Assembly: GCF_020539525.1 (NCBI RefSeq)
Contig: NZ_JACDXX010000002.1
Location: 124,001-188,000, forward strand
Length of the DNA: 64,000 bases
Source of the DNA: Pseudogemmobacter faecipullorum
GTDB lineage: Bacteria; Pseudomonadota; Alphaproteobacteria; Rhodobacterales; Rhodobacteraceae
Direction of reading: 5' to 3'
Below, piece by piece: positions 35,154-44,126 of this stretch (its first letter is position 1; every line of letters begins with the position of its first letter). Made by a program: the position numbers and the translations under genes. Below the pieces are notes generated by a model. It had not been told where the DNA came from, did no database searches, and saw nothing but the letters and a program-made list of their open reading frames with translations.

Positions 35154-37031
35154 TCAGAGGCTGCTGCTATCCTCATCTGCGGTGATGATAAAGCCACCTG
35201 ATTGCCGCTGCCAGTAACGGGCATAGCGTCCGCCCATGGCCAGCAGCTCATCATGGCGGCCCATTTCGGCAATCTCGCCCGCCTCCATAACGATGATCCG
35301 GTCCATGGCGGCGATGGTCGAGAGGCGGTGCGCAATGGCCAGCACCGTCTTGCCCTGCATCACCCGCTCGAGCGCCTGCTGGATCGCGGCCTCGACCTCG
35401 CTGTCGAGCGCTGAGGTCGCCTCATCAAGGATCAGAACCGGCGCGTTCTTCAGGAAGGCGCGGGCCAGAGCGATACGCTGGCGCTGGCCGCCGGAAAGCT
35501 TCACCCCGCGTTCACCAAGGAAGGCATCATAGCCGCGCCGTCCCTGATGGTCGGACATAGCGCTGATAAAGTCATGCGCCTCGGCGGCGCGGGCGGCGGC
35601 CTCTATCCCGGCCTGGCTGGCCTCGGGGCGGCCATAGGCGATATTGTCGCGCGCGGTGCGGTTGAACATCGCCGTTTCCTGGGTGACCATGCCGATCTGG
35701 CGGCGCAGGCTCTCCTGGGTCACCTGGCGCAGATCATGGCCATCAAGGGTGACGCTGCCGGTCTCGGGATCGTAAAGCCGCAGCAAGAGCGAGACGAGGG
35801 TGGATTTCCCCGCGCCCGAAGCGCCGACAATGCCGATCTTCTCGCCGGCGGCGATGGTCAGGCGGATATTGCGCACCCCGCCATGGCCTTTTTCATCGCG
35901 CCGGCCATAGGCAAAGGTCACATCGTTAAAGCCGATCTCGCCGGCAATCGGTGGCAGCGGCCGGGCATCGGGGGCATCGCCGAGGCTATGCGGCACCGAC
36001 AGCGTCTTCATCCCGTCCTCCACCTCACCGACCGAGGTATAGATCGCCATCAGGGTGAAGGAGACCCAGCCCGACATCTGCGCGATGCGCAGCGACACCG
36101 CCCCGGCGGCGGCTATATCGCCCGCGCTGGCCGCGCCCGCCTGCCATTGCCAGAGCGTGCCACCGATCAGCATCACCGGCAGCACGCCCGCGAGGGTCAT
36201 CAGCGCGAGCCGGAACCAGGTTGAGATCTCCCCATATTCCAGCGAGGCCTCGCGGAAGCTTTCCATCGCCTTCAGCGCCACCTCATCCTCAAAGCGGTGA
36301 TGCGCAAACAGCTTCACGGTTTTGATATTGGTGATCGTATCGACCACCTGACCCGAAACCATGGCCCGGGTCGAGGCGCGGGCCGCCGAGTTTTTGCGGA
36401 TCCTTGGCAGGAAAAAGCGGATCATGAACACATAGCCCACCAGCCAGACCAGCAAAGCCAAAGCGATCAGCGGGTCGATGACCATGAGAAACAGTGCCGA
36501 GCCGATCACCGAGGCCAGTGCGAAACAGACGGTGTTGATCACCTCGGTCGCGGTATCGGTAACGGCGCGGGCAGCCTGCATCTGCTTTTGCGCGATACGC
36601 CCGGCAAAATCATTGTCAAAGAAGGTGACCGCCTGGCCCAGCGTCCAGCGGTGCAGGCGCGACAGCACAAGCGGCAGCACATTCGGCCCGATCACCACCG
36701 CATTCGAGGCCGAGGACAGGCCAAAGGCCAGCGGCCGAAGGACGAGATAGAACAGCACAAAGCCGAAAATCAGGCCGAGATGATCCGAGAAAAACCCTTC
36801 CGGCCCGGCCCCGACCGCGGTGTCGATCACCCAGCCCAGGATGATGGCGCTGACCACTTCGGTTACGCCCGCAACTGAGGAGATGATCCCGGCCAGCACC
36901 AGCCAGGGCCAGGAGCCGGAGAGGCACCAGCGCATGAAAGCACCGATGCTCTGCGGCGGCGGGCCCTCGGCCGGGCGGAAGGCGTCGATCCGGCTGCCAA
37001 GCCAGGCGAAGCTGCGTCCGGTCAGGCTCAT
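35154..37031 (-). CDS. ABC exporter, fused permease-ATPase, subunit 2
   Basis: Half-size ABC exporter of 625 residues. A six-helix membrane domain (about 35-330; WPWLVLAGIISSVAGVTEVV, LGLIFGFVLFYLVLRPLAFG) precedes the ATPase domain with Walker A GASGAGKSTL, signature LSGGQRQRIALAR, Walker B VLILDEATSALD and switch H in AHRLST. All catalytic motifs are intact. It overlaps the upstream ABC gene by 4 bases (ATGA), so the two likely form a heterodimer of the MsbA/LmrA type. The substrate (lipid, drug or peptide) is unknown. Confidence 0.93.
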   Translation of the reverse strand: MSLTGRSFAWLGSRIDAFRPAEGPPPQSIGAFMRWCLSGSWPWLVLAGIISSVAGVTEVVSAIILGWVIDTAVGAGPEGFFSDHLGLIFGFVLFYLVLRPLAFGLSSASNAVVIGPNVLPLVLSRLHRWTLGQAVTFFDNDFAGRIAQKQMQAARAVTDTATEVINTVCFALASVIGSALFLMVIDPLIALALLVWLVGYVFMIRFFLPRIRKNSAARASTRAMVSGQVVDTITNIKTVKLFAHHRFEDEVALKAMESFREASLEYGEISTWFRLALMTLAGVLPVMLIGGTLWQWQAGAASAGDIAAAGAVSLRIAQMSGWVSFTLMAIYTSVGEVEDGMKTLSVPHSLGDAPDARPLPPIAGEIGFNDVTFAYGRRDEKGHGGVRNIRLTIAAGEKIGIVGASGAGKSTLVSLLLRLYDPETGSVTLDGHDLRQVTQESLRRQIGMVTQETAMFNRTARDNIAYGRPEASQAGIEAAARAAEAHDFISAMSDHQGRRGYDAFLGERGVKLSGGQRQRIALARAFLKNAPVLILDEATSALDSEVEAAIQQALERVMQGKTVLAIAHRLSTIAAMDRIIVMEAGEIAEMGRHDELLAMGGRYARYWQRQSGGFIITADEDSSSL

Positions 37032-38878
37032 ACCGCATCCTCAGGATCATCAAGGCCGATGAAACCGCCCGATTGCCGCGCCCAGAACCGGGCGTAAAGC
37101 CCCTTCGCCGCCAGCAGCTCAGCATGGCTGCCCGCTTCGGCAATGCGCCCGTCATCAAGGACGACGATGCGGTCCATCGCGGCGATGGTCGAGAGCCGGT
37201 GCGCAATGGCGATCACCGTTTTGCCTTGCATCACGCCGTAAAGCGCATCCTGGATCGTGGCCTCAGCCTCGGAATCCAGCGCCGAGGTCGCCTCATCCAG
37301 GATCAGGACCGGTGCATCTTTCAGGATCACCCGGGCCAGGGCGACGCGCTGGCGCTGGCCACCCGACAGCTTCACCCCACGCTCACCGACATGGGCATCA
37401 TAGCCCCTGCGGCCGTCTTTATCCTCCAGCGTCAGAATGAAGTCATGCGCATCGGCGCGCTTTGCTGCGCCGATCATTTCGGCCTCAGTCGCATCCGGGC
37501 GGCCGTAGAGGATATTATCGCGCACCGAGCGGTGCATGAGCGAGCTGTCCTGCTGCACCATACCGATCAGCCGGCGCAGGCTGTCCTGGGTGACCCTTGT
37601 CACATCCTGGCCGTCGATCAGCACCCGGCCGCCCTCGGGGTCGTAAAAGCGCAGGATCAGCTTGACCAGCGAGCTTTTCCCCGCGCCCGAGCGCCCGACC
37701 ACCCCCAGCTTTTCGCCGGGTCGGATGGTCAGCGAAATGCCCTGGATGCCGCCTTTTTCACGGCCATAGTGATGGCGCAGATCCTGCAGCTCGATCAGCC
37801 CCTCGCGGTACTCCAGCGGCTTTGCGCCTTTGGCATCGGTCAGCTGGATCGGCTGGGTGATGGTCTCCATCCCCTCCTGGACCACGCCAAGCGCCTGAAC
37901 GAGGCCCGAGAATGCCCACATGATCCAATAGGTCATATTGGTCAGCCGCAGGACCAGCGCCGAGGCGGCGGCGACAGTGCCGGTGCTGGCCTGGCCTTCG
38001 CTCCAGAGCCAGACCGACCAGGCGATGATCGCCACAATCATCATCCCGTTCAGCACGGTCAGGGTGAAGTCCATCACCGTGATGATGCGCATCTCACGCT
38101 GGAAGGTGGCGCGGGCATGTTCGATCGCTTCTTTTGCGTAAAGGATTTCACTCTCGTGATGGGCGAAAAGCTTGACCGAATGGATATTGGAATAGGCATC
38201 GACCACCCGGGCGGTCACCGCCGAGCGCGCGTCTGAACTGGCAACAGCCGCCGGCCCGGCGCGGCGGATCGTCCAGCGCACCAGTAGCATGTAGAGCGCA
38301 AACCAGACCACCAGTGGCAGCAGCAGGCGCGGATCCGCCTCGGCCAGCATCAGCCCGGCCCCGACAATGGTCACGCTCGAGAAAGCCACCGCGTCGAAGG
38401 TCTGGAACACCGCATCCCCGGCGGCGGGGGGCGTCTGCATGATGCGATTGGCGATGCGCCCGGCGAAATCGCTTTCAAACCAGCCGACCGGCTGGCGAAT
38501 GACATGGCGATGCGCGCGCCAGCGGATCATCGTGCCGAAATTGGGCAGGATGGTGTTGTGCAAAAGCGCGACCGAGCAGAATTCGATCAGCGGGCGCATA
38601 ATCATCAGCGCCAGCGCCACGGCTCCGGCCTCCCAGCCATGCGTGCTGAGGAAGCTGGCGGGGCCGGTGGCGACCATCAGATCGATCAGCCGCCCCAGAT
38701 ACCAGATCAGCGCCACCTCGGTGAAAGCGGTGATGACGGAGAGGGTGCCGGTGATTGCAAAGACTTTGCGGAAGGGGCGGATGAACTCTTTCAGCCAGGG
38801 CCAGAGGCGGCGGGGAGGGATGTCGGTCTCCTCATAGGCGGCATAGGGATCGACCAGACCTTCGAAGAAACGAAACAT
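37028..38878 (-). CDS. ABC exporter, fused permease-ATPase, subunit 1
   Basis: Half-size ABC exporter of 616 residues with a membrane domain (about 40-330) and an ATPase domain showing Walker A GRSGAGKSSL, signature LSGGQRQRVALAR, Walker B VLILDEATSALD and AHRLST. Both this and the next subunit keep the catalytic glutamate, so there is no obvious degenerate site. The start follows GGAGGCACTG. It is first in an operon with subunit 2 and an RNA methyltransferase. The substrate is unknown; proteins of this pair type are common in Rhodobacteraceae. Confidence 0.93.
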   Translation of the reverse strand: MFRFFEGLVDPYAAYEETDIPPRRLWPWLKEFIRPFRKVFAITGTLSVITAFTEVALIWYLGRLIDLMVATGPASFLSTHGWEAGAVALALMIMRPLIEFCSVALLHNTILPNFGTMIRWRAHRHVIRQPVGWFESDFAGRIANRIMQTPPAAGDAVFQTFDAVAFSSVTIVGAGLMLAEADPRLLLPLVVWFALYMLLVRWTIRRAGPAAVASSDARSAVTARVVDAYSNIHSVKLFAHHESEILYAKEAIEHARATFQREMRIITVMDFTLTVLNGMMIVAIIAWSVWLWSEGQASTGTVAAASALVLRLTNMTYWIMWAFSGLVQALGVVQEGMETITQPIQLTDAKGAKPLEYREGLIELQDLRHHYGREKGGIQGISLTIRPGEKLGVVGRSGAGKSSLVKLILRFYDPEGGRVLIDGQDVTRVTQDSLRRLIGMVQQDSSLMHRSVRDNILYGRPDATEAEMIGAAKRADAHDFILTLEDKDGRRGYDAHVGERGVKLSGGQRQRVALARVILKDAPVLILDEATSALDSEAEATIQDALYGVMQGKTVIAIAHRLSTIAAMDRIVVLDDGRIAEAGSHAELLAAKGLYARFWARQSGGFIGLDDPEDAV

Positions 38879-38964
38879 CAGTGCCTCCGTAAATACCCGG
38901 TGGTTCTAGCGGAAATTCGCTGAAAGGGAAATCCGGTGCGGGAAATTCGCGGCAGAAGCTGCGT

Positions 38965-40149
38965 CTATCCGCCCGGGCCAGGTACGCTCAGCGCGAGCAG
39001 CTCGGCGCGGCTCAGCCGCAGATCCGAGCTGAGCCAGGCCTGCTCCAGGGCTTTCAGCCGCGCCCCGAGTGCCGGGCCGCTCAGCCCGGGCAGGTCGGTT
39101 GAGCGCACGGGAAACTGCGCCTGAGCGCCCCGGACCAGCCCGGCCTCAGCCTCCCCGGGCGGCGGGGTCTCAAATAAAGCCGCCCGGGCCAGCAGAACAG
39201 AGGCCCCGGCCGAGGCCCCGATTTTAACGGCCAGCGCAGCCGGGCTGAGCTGGCTGCCGATATGGTCGCGGATCAGCGCATATTCGCGCGCCTCCTGGCG
39301 CGACAGGCGCAGGCCTGTTGCCGGGTCAGCCCCGCCCAGCACCGCCAGACGGCGCAAAGCATCCGGCCTGCGCCCGGCCTCAAAATGCACCAGCAGCGCC
39401 ATGGCCTTTGCATCCGCCCCCGGCAGAGCGTGGGCCAGCACGCCCGAGGCCTGCATCGCGGCCAGAGCCGGGGCAGGGTCGGGGGCGGCGAGCAGCTTTT
39501 TCATCTCAGAGCCGATCCGCTCGCGGGCCAGCAGCTCAATGCCACCGGCCAGTTCCGCACAGGCGGCAAGGCCTTCCGGGTCGGGGCCTTCTGCGGGGTC
39601 GCCGTAATGCGCATAGAAGCGGAAGAAGCGCAGGATACGCAGGTAATCCTCGCGGATCCGTTCCGAGGGCTCACCGACAAAGCGGATATGGCGGGCCCGG
39701 GCATCGGCAATGCCGCAGCCAAGCGGGTCGATGATCTGTCCCCGGGCATCGGCATAGAGCGCGTTCATGGTGAAATCGCGCCGCATCGCATCTTCTTCGA
39801 TCCGCTCCGAAAAGGCGACTACGGCGCGGCGGCCATCGGTTTCGACATCGCGCCGCCAGGTGGTGATCTCATAGCCGGTGCCGCCGATCACCAGGGTCAG
39901 CGTGCCATGCTCAATCCCGGTGGGCACGGCTTTCACCCCGGCGGCCCGGGCCAGGGCGAGCACCCTGTCGGGGCGGGCGCTGGTCGAGAGGTCGATGTCC
40001 GAAACCGCCGTGCCGAGGATGGCATTGCGCACGCAGCCGCCGACGGCATAGATCTGATGCCCGGCCTGTTCCAGCAAAGCGAAGATCTGCTGTGTCGCGG
40101 GGGCCTCGAGCCAGGGGCCGCTGACTGAGAGCGGGAGCGGGTGGTTCAT
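38965..40149 (-). CDS. cca: CCA tRNA nucleotidyltransferase / poly(A) polymerase family
   Basis: Adds or repairs the 3' CCA end of tRNA. The class II nucleotidyltransferase head is clear (IYAVGGCVRNAILGTAVSDIDLS with the DxD metal ligands, RRDVETDGRRA, EDAMRRDFTMNALYADARG, SERIREDYLRILRFFRFYA). The C-terminal helical body is present (to residue 394). In alphaproteobacteria this family covers the CCA-adding function. The ATG overlaps the NudL stop by 4 bases; the order hslO-nudL-cca is a tight operon. Confidence 0.92.
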   Translation of the reverse strand: MNHPLPLSVSGPWLEAPATQQIFALLEQAGHQIYAVGGCVRNAILGTAVSDIDLSTSARPDRVLALARAAGVKAVPTGIEHGTLTLVIGGTGYEITTWRRDVETDGRRAVVAFSERIEEDAMRRDFTMNALYADARGQIIDPLGCGIADARARHIRFVGEPSERIREDYLRILRFFRFYAHYGDPAEGPDPEGLAACAELAGGIELLARERIGSEMKKLLAAPDPAPALAAMQASGVLAHALPGADAKAMALLVHFEAGRRPDALRRLAVLGGADPATGLRLSRQEAREYALIRDHIGSQLSPAALAVKIGASAGASVLLARAALFETPPPGEAEAGLVRGAQAQFPVRSTDLPGLSGPALGARLKALEQAWLSSDLRLSRAELLALSVPGPGG

Positions 40150-40754
40150 TCGCTATATCTTCCGGCAAGGCCGCGCAGGATCCGCGCAGTGGCACCCCAG
40201 ATATACCAGGGCCCCCAGGGGACAGTGTAATAGCGCCGCCAGCTGCCGCGCCACATCCGCCGCTCGATCGAATAGCGCGGGATCGACAGCAGATGCGCCA
40301 GCGGCACCTCAAAAACCTCATCAACCTCACCGGCTTCGGGGATCGGGGTGAAGGGGCCGCGCACAAAGCCCAGAACCGGGGTGATCTGAAAGCCGGTCAC
40401 CGTCTCATGCTGCGGCAATGATCCGAGAATTTCCACCTGCGAGGGGGGCAGGCCGACCTCTTCATGGGATTCGCGTAAAGCCGCGCCGGTCGGCCCGTCG
40501 TCACCGGGATCAACCTTGCCGCCCGGGAAAGCGATCTGGCCCGGATGGTGACGCAGCTGCGACGAGCGTTTGGTGAGGATGACCTTCGGGCAGGGGCTAT
40601 CGCTGCCGGTCACCGCGATCAGCACTGCTGCCGGACGCAGGATCCGGTCGGGGCTGAGCACCAGCCCGGGGTTCAGGTCGAAATCCGAAGAGGCACCGCC
40701 CGGTCTTGCGGCCAGGCGGTGCAGATCAAAGGGGGGCTTTGGCTCAGTGAACAT
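40146..40754 (-). CDS. CoA pyrophosphatase (Nudix, NudL type)
   Basis: Nudix hydrolase that cleaves coenzyme A to phosphopantetheine and adenosine 3',5'-bisphosphate. The CoA-specific motif precedes and merges with the Nudix box: LTKRSSQLRHHPGQIAFPGG, then KVDPGDDGPTGAALRESHEE. The start ATG 40754 overlaps the hslO stop by 11 bases; the longer open frame to 40826 lies inside hslO and is unlikely. It is about 202 residues. The shared operon with hslO and cca has no obvious biochemical link. Confidence 0.88.
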   Translation of the reverse strand: MFTEPKPPFDLHRLAARPGGASSDFDLNPGLVLSPDRILRPAAVLIAVTGSDSPCPKVILTKRSSQLRHHPGQIAFPGGKVDPGDDGPTGAALRESHEEVGLPPSQVEILGSLPQHETVTGFQITPVLGFVRGPFTPIPEAGEVDEVFEVPLAHLLSIPRYSIERRMWRGSWRRYYTVPWGPWYIWGATARILRGLAGRYSE

Positions 40755-41763
40755 CCTTTTGCGCAGCACCCGCGGCTTCGGCCGCGAGACTGCCCTCAAA
40801 GCCGAGGGTTTCCGGCTCCAGCTCATAATGCGCGCCGCAGAACTGACAATCGGCGGTGACCATGCCCATATCGTCGATCATCTGCGCAATATCTTTCTGC
40901 GAATAGATCGACAGGGTATTGCGCACCTTATCGGCCGAGCAGGAGCAGCCAAAGTGCAGAGGCTGCGCCTCGAAGACCCGTGGCTCTTCTTCATGGAACA
41001 GGCGCACCAGAAGATCCGAGGGCGAGAGGGTGGGGCCGATCAGCTCCAGCTCCTCAACCGTGTCGAGCAGCATATTGGCGCGGTTCCAGTCCTCGGCCGG
41101 CTCGCCCGAGAGGATATCGGCATGGTTCAGCAGCCCGGCATCCCCCGAGCCACTGGCCGCTGCCACGCCGCCGGTCTGCGGCATATGCTGCAGCATCACG
41201 CCGCCCGCGCGCCAATGTGCGGCCCGGCCCGGCTCCTGGCTTTTGCCAAAAGACAGCTGGAAACGGGTCGGCAGCTGTTCGGACTGGGCGAAATAGGCTT
41301 CGGCGCAGGCAGAAAGGCTGCCACCGGCAATCGGGGTAAAGCCCTGATAGGGCAGCATACCCTCACCCTGGTCCAGCATCACCGCAAAGAATCCCTCGCC
41401 GATCAGCGAGAAGGGATCATCGGTTTCGGTAAGCTTATCAGCGTCAAAGCTGGCATAGCAGCGCACGCGGGCGGGCTCGCCCTCTTCAGAGGGGCCGTAG
41501 TAATCGGTGGCGATCAGCCGGGCCGCGCCTTTGCCGCGCACCTGCAGCGACAGTTTCCAGCGCAGCTTGATCGACTGGCCGATCAGGGCCGTCAGGGTTG
41601 CAGCCTCGGCCACCAGCGCCTCAATGGCGGGCGGGTAATTATGCTGGGCCAGCACCTGATCGAGGGTTCCGTCGAGCCGCGCCACGCGGCCGCGGATCCC
41701 GGAACGGTCCAGCTGGAAAGGAAGGACGGTATCGTCCCAGGCGATCTGTGCACTCTTGGCCAT
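40744..41763 (-). CDS. hslO: Redox-regulated chaperone Hsp33
   Basis: Hsp33 is a holdase switched on when oxidation or heat releases its zinc. The 339-residue protein has the N-terminal fold (LPFQLDRSGIRGRVARLDGT, DYYGPSEEGEPARVRCYASF, LLPYQGFTPIAGGSL-like stretch) and the C-terminal zinc centre (FGCSCSADKV and TADCQFCGAHYE). The open frame extends to 41979, but ATG 41763 (MAKSAQIAWDD) is the conserved start. It is first in hslO-nudL-cca. A heat-shock-type promoter candidate lies about 100 bases upstream. Confidence 0.95.
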   Translation of the reverse strand: MAKSAQIAWDDTVLPFQLDRSGIRGRVARLDGTLDQVLAQHNYPPAIEALVAEAATLTALIGQSIKLRWKLSLQVRGKGAARLIATDYYGPSEEGEPARVRCYASFDADKLTETDDPFSLIGEGFFAVMLDQGEGMLPYQGFTPIAGGSLSACAEAYFAQSEQLPTRFQLSFGKSQEPGRAAHWRAGGVMLQHMPQTGGVAAASGSGDAGLLNHADILSGEPAEDWNRANMLLDTVEELELIGPTLSPSDLLVRLFHEEEPRVFEAQPLHFGCSCSADKVRNTLSIYSQKDIAQMIDDMGMVTADCQFCGAHYELEPETLGFEGSLAAEAAGAAQKDVH

Positions 41764-41862
41764 CGGAAATCCTTCAGCATGCCAGGGCGGCATGCCTGTC
41801 AAAGTCGGTCTCAGCCTTGCCTTGCGCCGGGCGCTCTGGCAAGCCTTCGCTGTTCGGCGCCC

Positions 41863-41892
41863 TATATAGGGTCGCAAAACGGGCGGACCAAG
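41863..41892 (-). promoter_or_regulatory. Candidate heat-shock (RpoH-type) promoter of hslO
   Basis: On the minus strand, CTTGGTC (TTGGTC at 41891-41886) is followed after 17 bases by CCCTATATAG, containing CTATAT. Alphaproteobacterial RpoH promoters typically show CTTG and CTATAT boxes. The -10 lies in a 12-bp palindrome CCCTATATAGGG (41860-41871) also available to the divergent Nudix gene. Confidence 0.45.
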
Positions 41893-41900
41893 GGGGGCTG

Positions 41901-42344
41901 ATGATCCGGCGATATGGCGAAGCGGTGAAAACGGGGCAGAGCTATCGCAGACGTCCCGGGGTTTATGCGATTTTGCCACTGAACGGCCAGCTGCTGACCA
42001 CCTTTCAGGCCGTGCCTTCGCCCGAGTTTCAGCTGCCAGGCGGGGGTGTCGATCTGGGCGAGCATCCGATCGCAGCCCTGCACCGCGAGGTCTTTGAGGA
42101 AACCGGCTGGAAGATCGCGCCGCCGCGCCGCATCGGCGCCTATCGCCGGTTTACCTATATGGCGGAATATGAATTCTGGGCGGAAAAGCTCTGCACTCTC
42201 TATGTTGCCCGCCCGGTCTATCGGCTCGGCCCGCCCTCTGAACCGGGTCATTCTGCGGTCTGGCTCGGCTATGGCGAGGCGCTGGATCTGCTGGGCAATC
42301 AGGGCGACCGTGCAATGCTGGCCGGGGTGCTGCGCGATCTGTGA
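41901..42344 (+). CDS. Nudix hydrolase
   Basis: This 147-residue protein carries a Nudix box (GGGVDLGEHPIAALHREVFE followed by ETGW). The surrounding sequence (MIRRYGEAVKTGQSYRRRPG, VYAILPLNGQLLTTFQ, AVWLGYGEALDLL) does not point to one substrate; similar proteins are annotated only as Nudix or ADP-ribose-type hydrolases. ATG 41901 follows AGGGGGG (41891-41897) closely. Nothing is recognised in the 209 bases between its stop and the convergent EamA gene. Confidence 0.88.
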   Translation: MIRRYGEAVKTGQSYRRRPGVYAILPLNGQLLTTFQAVPSPEFQLPGGGVDLGEHPIAALHREVFEETGWKIAPPRRIGAYRRFTYMAEYEFWAEKLCTLYVARPVYRLGPPSEPGHSAVWLGYGEALDLLGNQGDRAMLAGVLRDL

Positions 42345-42553
42345 GCGGTGCAGGCCTCAGCGCTGAAGCCGCTCCGCGACCAGAGGCCGCGCCCGGAGGC
42401 GCTGGCAGCGCTTAAACGGATGCCGCGCGGCTGGGGCAAGGGTACCGGCCCGGGGGATTGGCGAGCGCAAAGGCAGGGCGCGGGGTCGTAAAAAACCTTG
42501 AGGATGTCAGCGCGGCAGCCCGGTGACGGTCTCAAAACCCACGGCCCCGGGCT

Positions 42554-43519
42554 TCATGTCTTTGCCCTGCGTGCCAGCACGGCCTCGCGCCAGATCACAT
42601 AGATGCCGGCGCCGCAGATCAGCGCAATCCCGGCGAATGAGGTCAGATCGGGCAGAGTGTCAAAAATGATCACGCCCCAGAGAATGGCCATGGGCATGCC
42701 GACATATTCAAAGGGCGCAACCATACCGGCTTCGGTGGTGCGATAGGCCTGGGTGACCATCAGCCCGCCCAGAGTGACCGAGGTTCCGGTCAGCAAGAAC
42801 CAGGGCCAGTCCTGCATCGGGGGCCAGACCCAGGGGCGGAACAGAAACTGCCAGACCCCCTCGGCGCTGGCCATATGGCCGCCACCAAAGCTGAAGCCCA
42901 TCACAAGCGACAGAACCACGAAACCGATGATCGAGTAGAACGAACAGGTCATCGCGCTTTCGGTCTCGCGCATCGAGCGCGCCATCAGATTACTGGAGGC
43001 ATAGAGCACCGAGGACAGCAGGACGAGCAGCGCCGCGCCCTGCAGCACACCGCTGCCCGGGCGCAGAATCAGCAAGGTGCCGAGCAGGCCAAGCGCCACC
43101 GCAAGCCAGCGCCTGGGCCCGGCGCGCTCGCCGAGCGCCAGAACGGATAAAGCCGTGACAAACAGCGGGCTGGTATAGGAAACGGCGGCGGCATCCGCCA
43201 TCGGCAGCGCGGCGAGGCCAAGATAAAATGCCGAATTTGACAGCAGGATCGTGACCACGCGGATCAGATGGCGCAGCGGGCGGCGGGTACGAAGCTGGGC
43301 AAAGCCCGCGCGTGAGCGCGCGATCAGCGGCAGAAGCACTGAAAGGCCGATCAGGGCACGGATCAGGATGACCTGATGCAGCGCATAGCCCCCGGACAGA
43401 TGTTTGATCGCCATGTCATTGACGGAATAGAGCGCCGTCCCCGCGGCGCAGAACAGCACGCCGATGAGATAGGGGCTGGCAGAGGAGGCGGGGCCCGGGC
43501 GGGTCAGGGTGCGGAACAT
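42554..43519 (-). CDS. EamA/DMT-family transporter
   Basis: Inner-membrane protein of 321 residues with about ten hydrophobic helices arranged as two EamA repeats (YLIGVLFCAAGTALYSVNDM, NSAFYLGLAALPMADAAAVS, YTSPLFVTALSVLALGERAG; second repeat VTLGGLMVTQAYRTTEAGMV, APFEYVGMPMAILWGVIIFD). Such transporters export amino acids, nucleosides or other metabolites; the substrate cannot be told here. It starts 12 bases after the yaiI-family stop and is likely co-transcribed. Confidence 0.9.
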   Translation of the reverse strand: MFRTLTRPGPASSASPYLIGVLFCAAGTALYSVNDMAIKHLSGGYALHQVILIRALIGLSVLLPLIARSRAGFAQLRTRRPLRHLIRVVTILLSNSAFYLGLAALPMADAAAVSYTSPLFVTALSVLALGERAGPRRWLAVALGLLGTLLILRPGSGVLQGAALLVLLSSVLYASSNLMARSMRETESAMTCSFYSIIGFVVLSLVMGFSFGGGHMASAEGVWQFLFRPWVWPPMQDWPWFLLTGTSVTLGGLMVTQAYRTTEAGMVAPFEYVGMPMAILWGVIIFDTLPDLTSFAGIALICGAGIYVIWREAVLARRAKT

Positions 43520-43531
43520 GATAACCGCGAC

Positions 43532-44011
43532 CTAGCCGATTGCGCCGCTCTGGTCTGTCCCTGCTGCGACATGCACACGGCGCAGAATGCGGTCGAGCTG
43601 GTCGAGGAAGCGCGAGCGGTCGCTCTTGCTGAAGCTTTTGCCGCTGCCCTGACGAAACGGATCGGCGGCGCGCAGATCTGCCATCAGGTCGCGGGTCGCC
43701 AGCACCTGGCCGATATTGCGGCTGTTGAGCTCGGTGCCATCGGGTTTGACCACGGCGCCGCCGCCCTCGATCACCCGCGCCGCCAGCGGAATGTCACTGG
43801 TCACCACCACATCGCCGGGACCGGCCTGATCGGCGATCCAGCGGTCGGCCTCATCCAGGCCCGCGCCGACATAGACCGAGGAGACCAGTGGATTGGGTGA
43901 GGGGCGGATGCCGCCGTTTGACACCAGCACCATCGCCACCCGCAGCCGGCTTGCCACGCGTTCGGCCTCGGCTTTGACCGGGCAGGCATCGGCATCAATG
44001 TAAAGCGTCAC
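43532..44011 (-). CDS. YaiI/YqxD family protein (UPF0178)
   Basis: This 159-residue protein has the family signature [51 protein letters not shown] and [17 protein letters not shown]. It is related to PIN-like NYN nucleases by fold (conserved aspartates in DADACP and TSD), but activity is unproven. GTG 44011 is chosen because AGGAG lies 9 bases ahead and the protein then begins [11 protein letters not shown]; an ATG at 44044 gives an unconserved extension. Confidence 0.88.
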   Translation of the reverse strand: MTLYIDADACPVKAEAERVASRLRVAMVLVSNGGIRPSPNPLVSSVYVGAGLDEADRWIADQAGPGDVVVTSDIPLAARVIEGGGAVVKPDGTELNSRNIGQVLATRDLMADLRAADPFRQGSGKSFSKSDRSRFLDQLDRILRRVHVAAGTDQSGAIG

Positions 44012-44126
44012 CCGGGCGCACTCCTGCAATAAGGGGCAGGGCAAGATGACCCCGCCCTCCCCCCTTCCCAGATATCGGGAGGCGGGGCCAGAGGCAGAGG
44101 GACGCGCCCCCCTGCCTCAGCGATTT

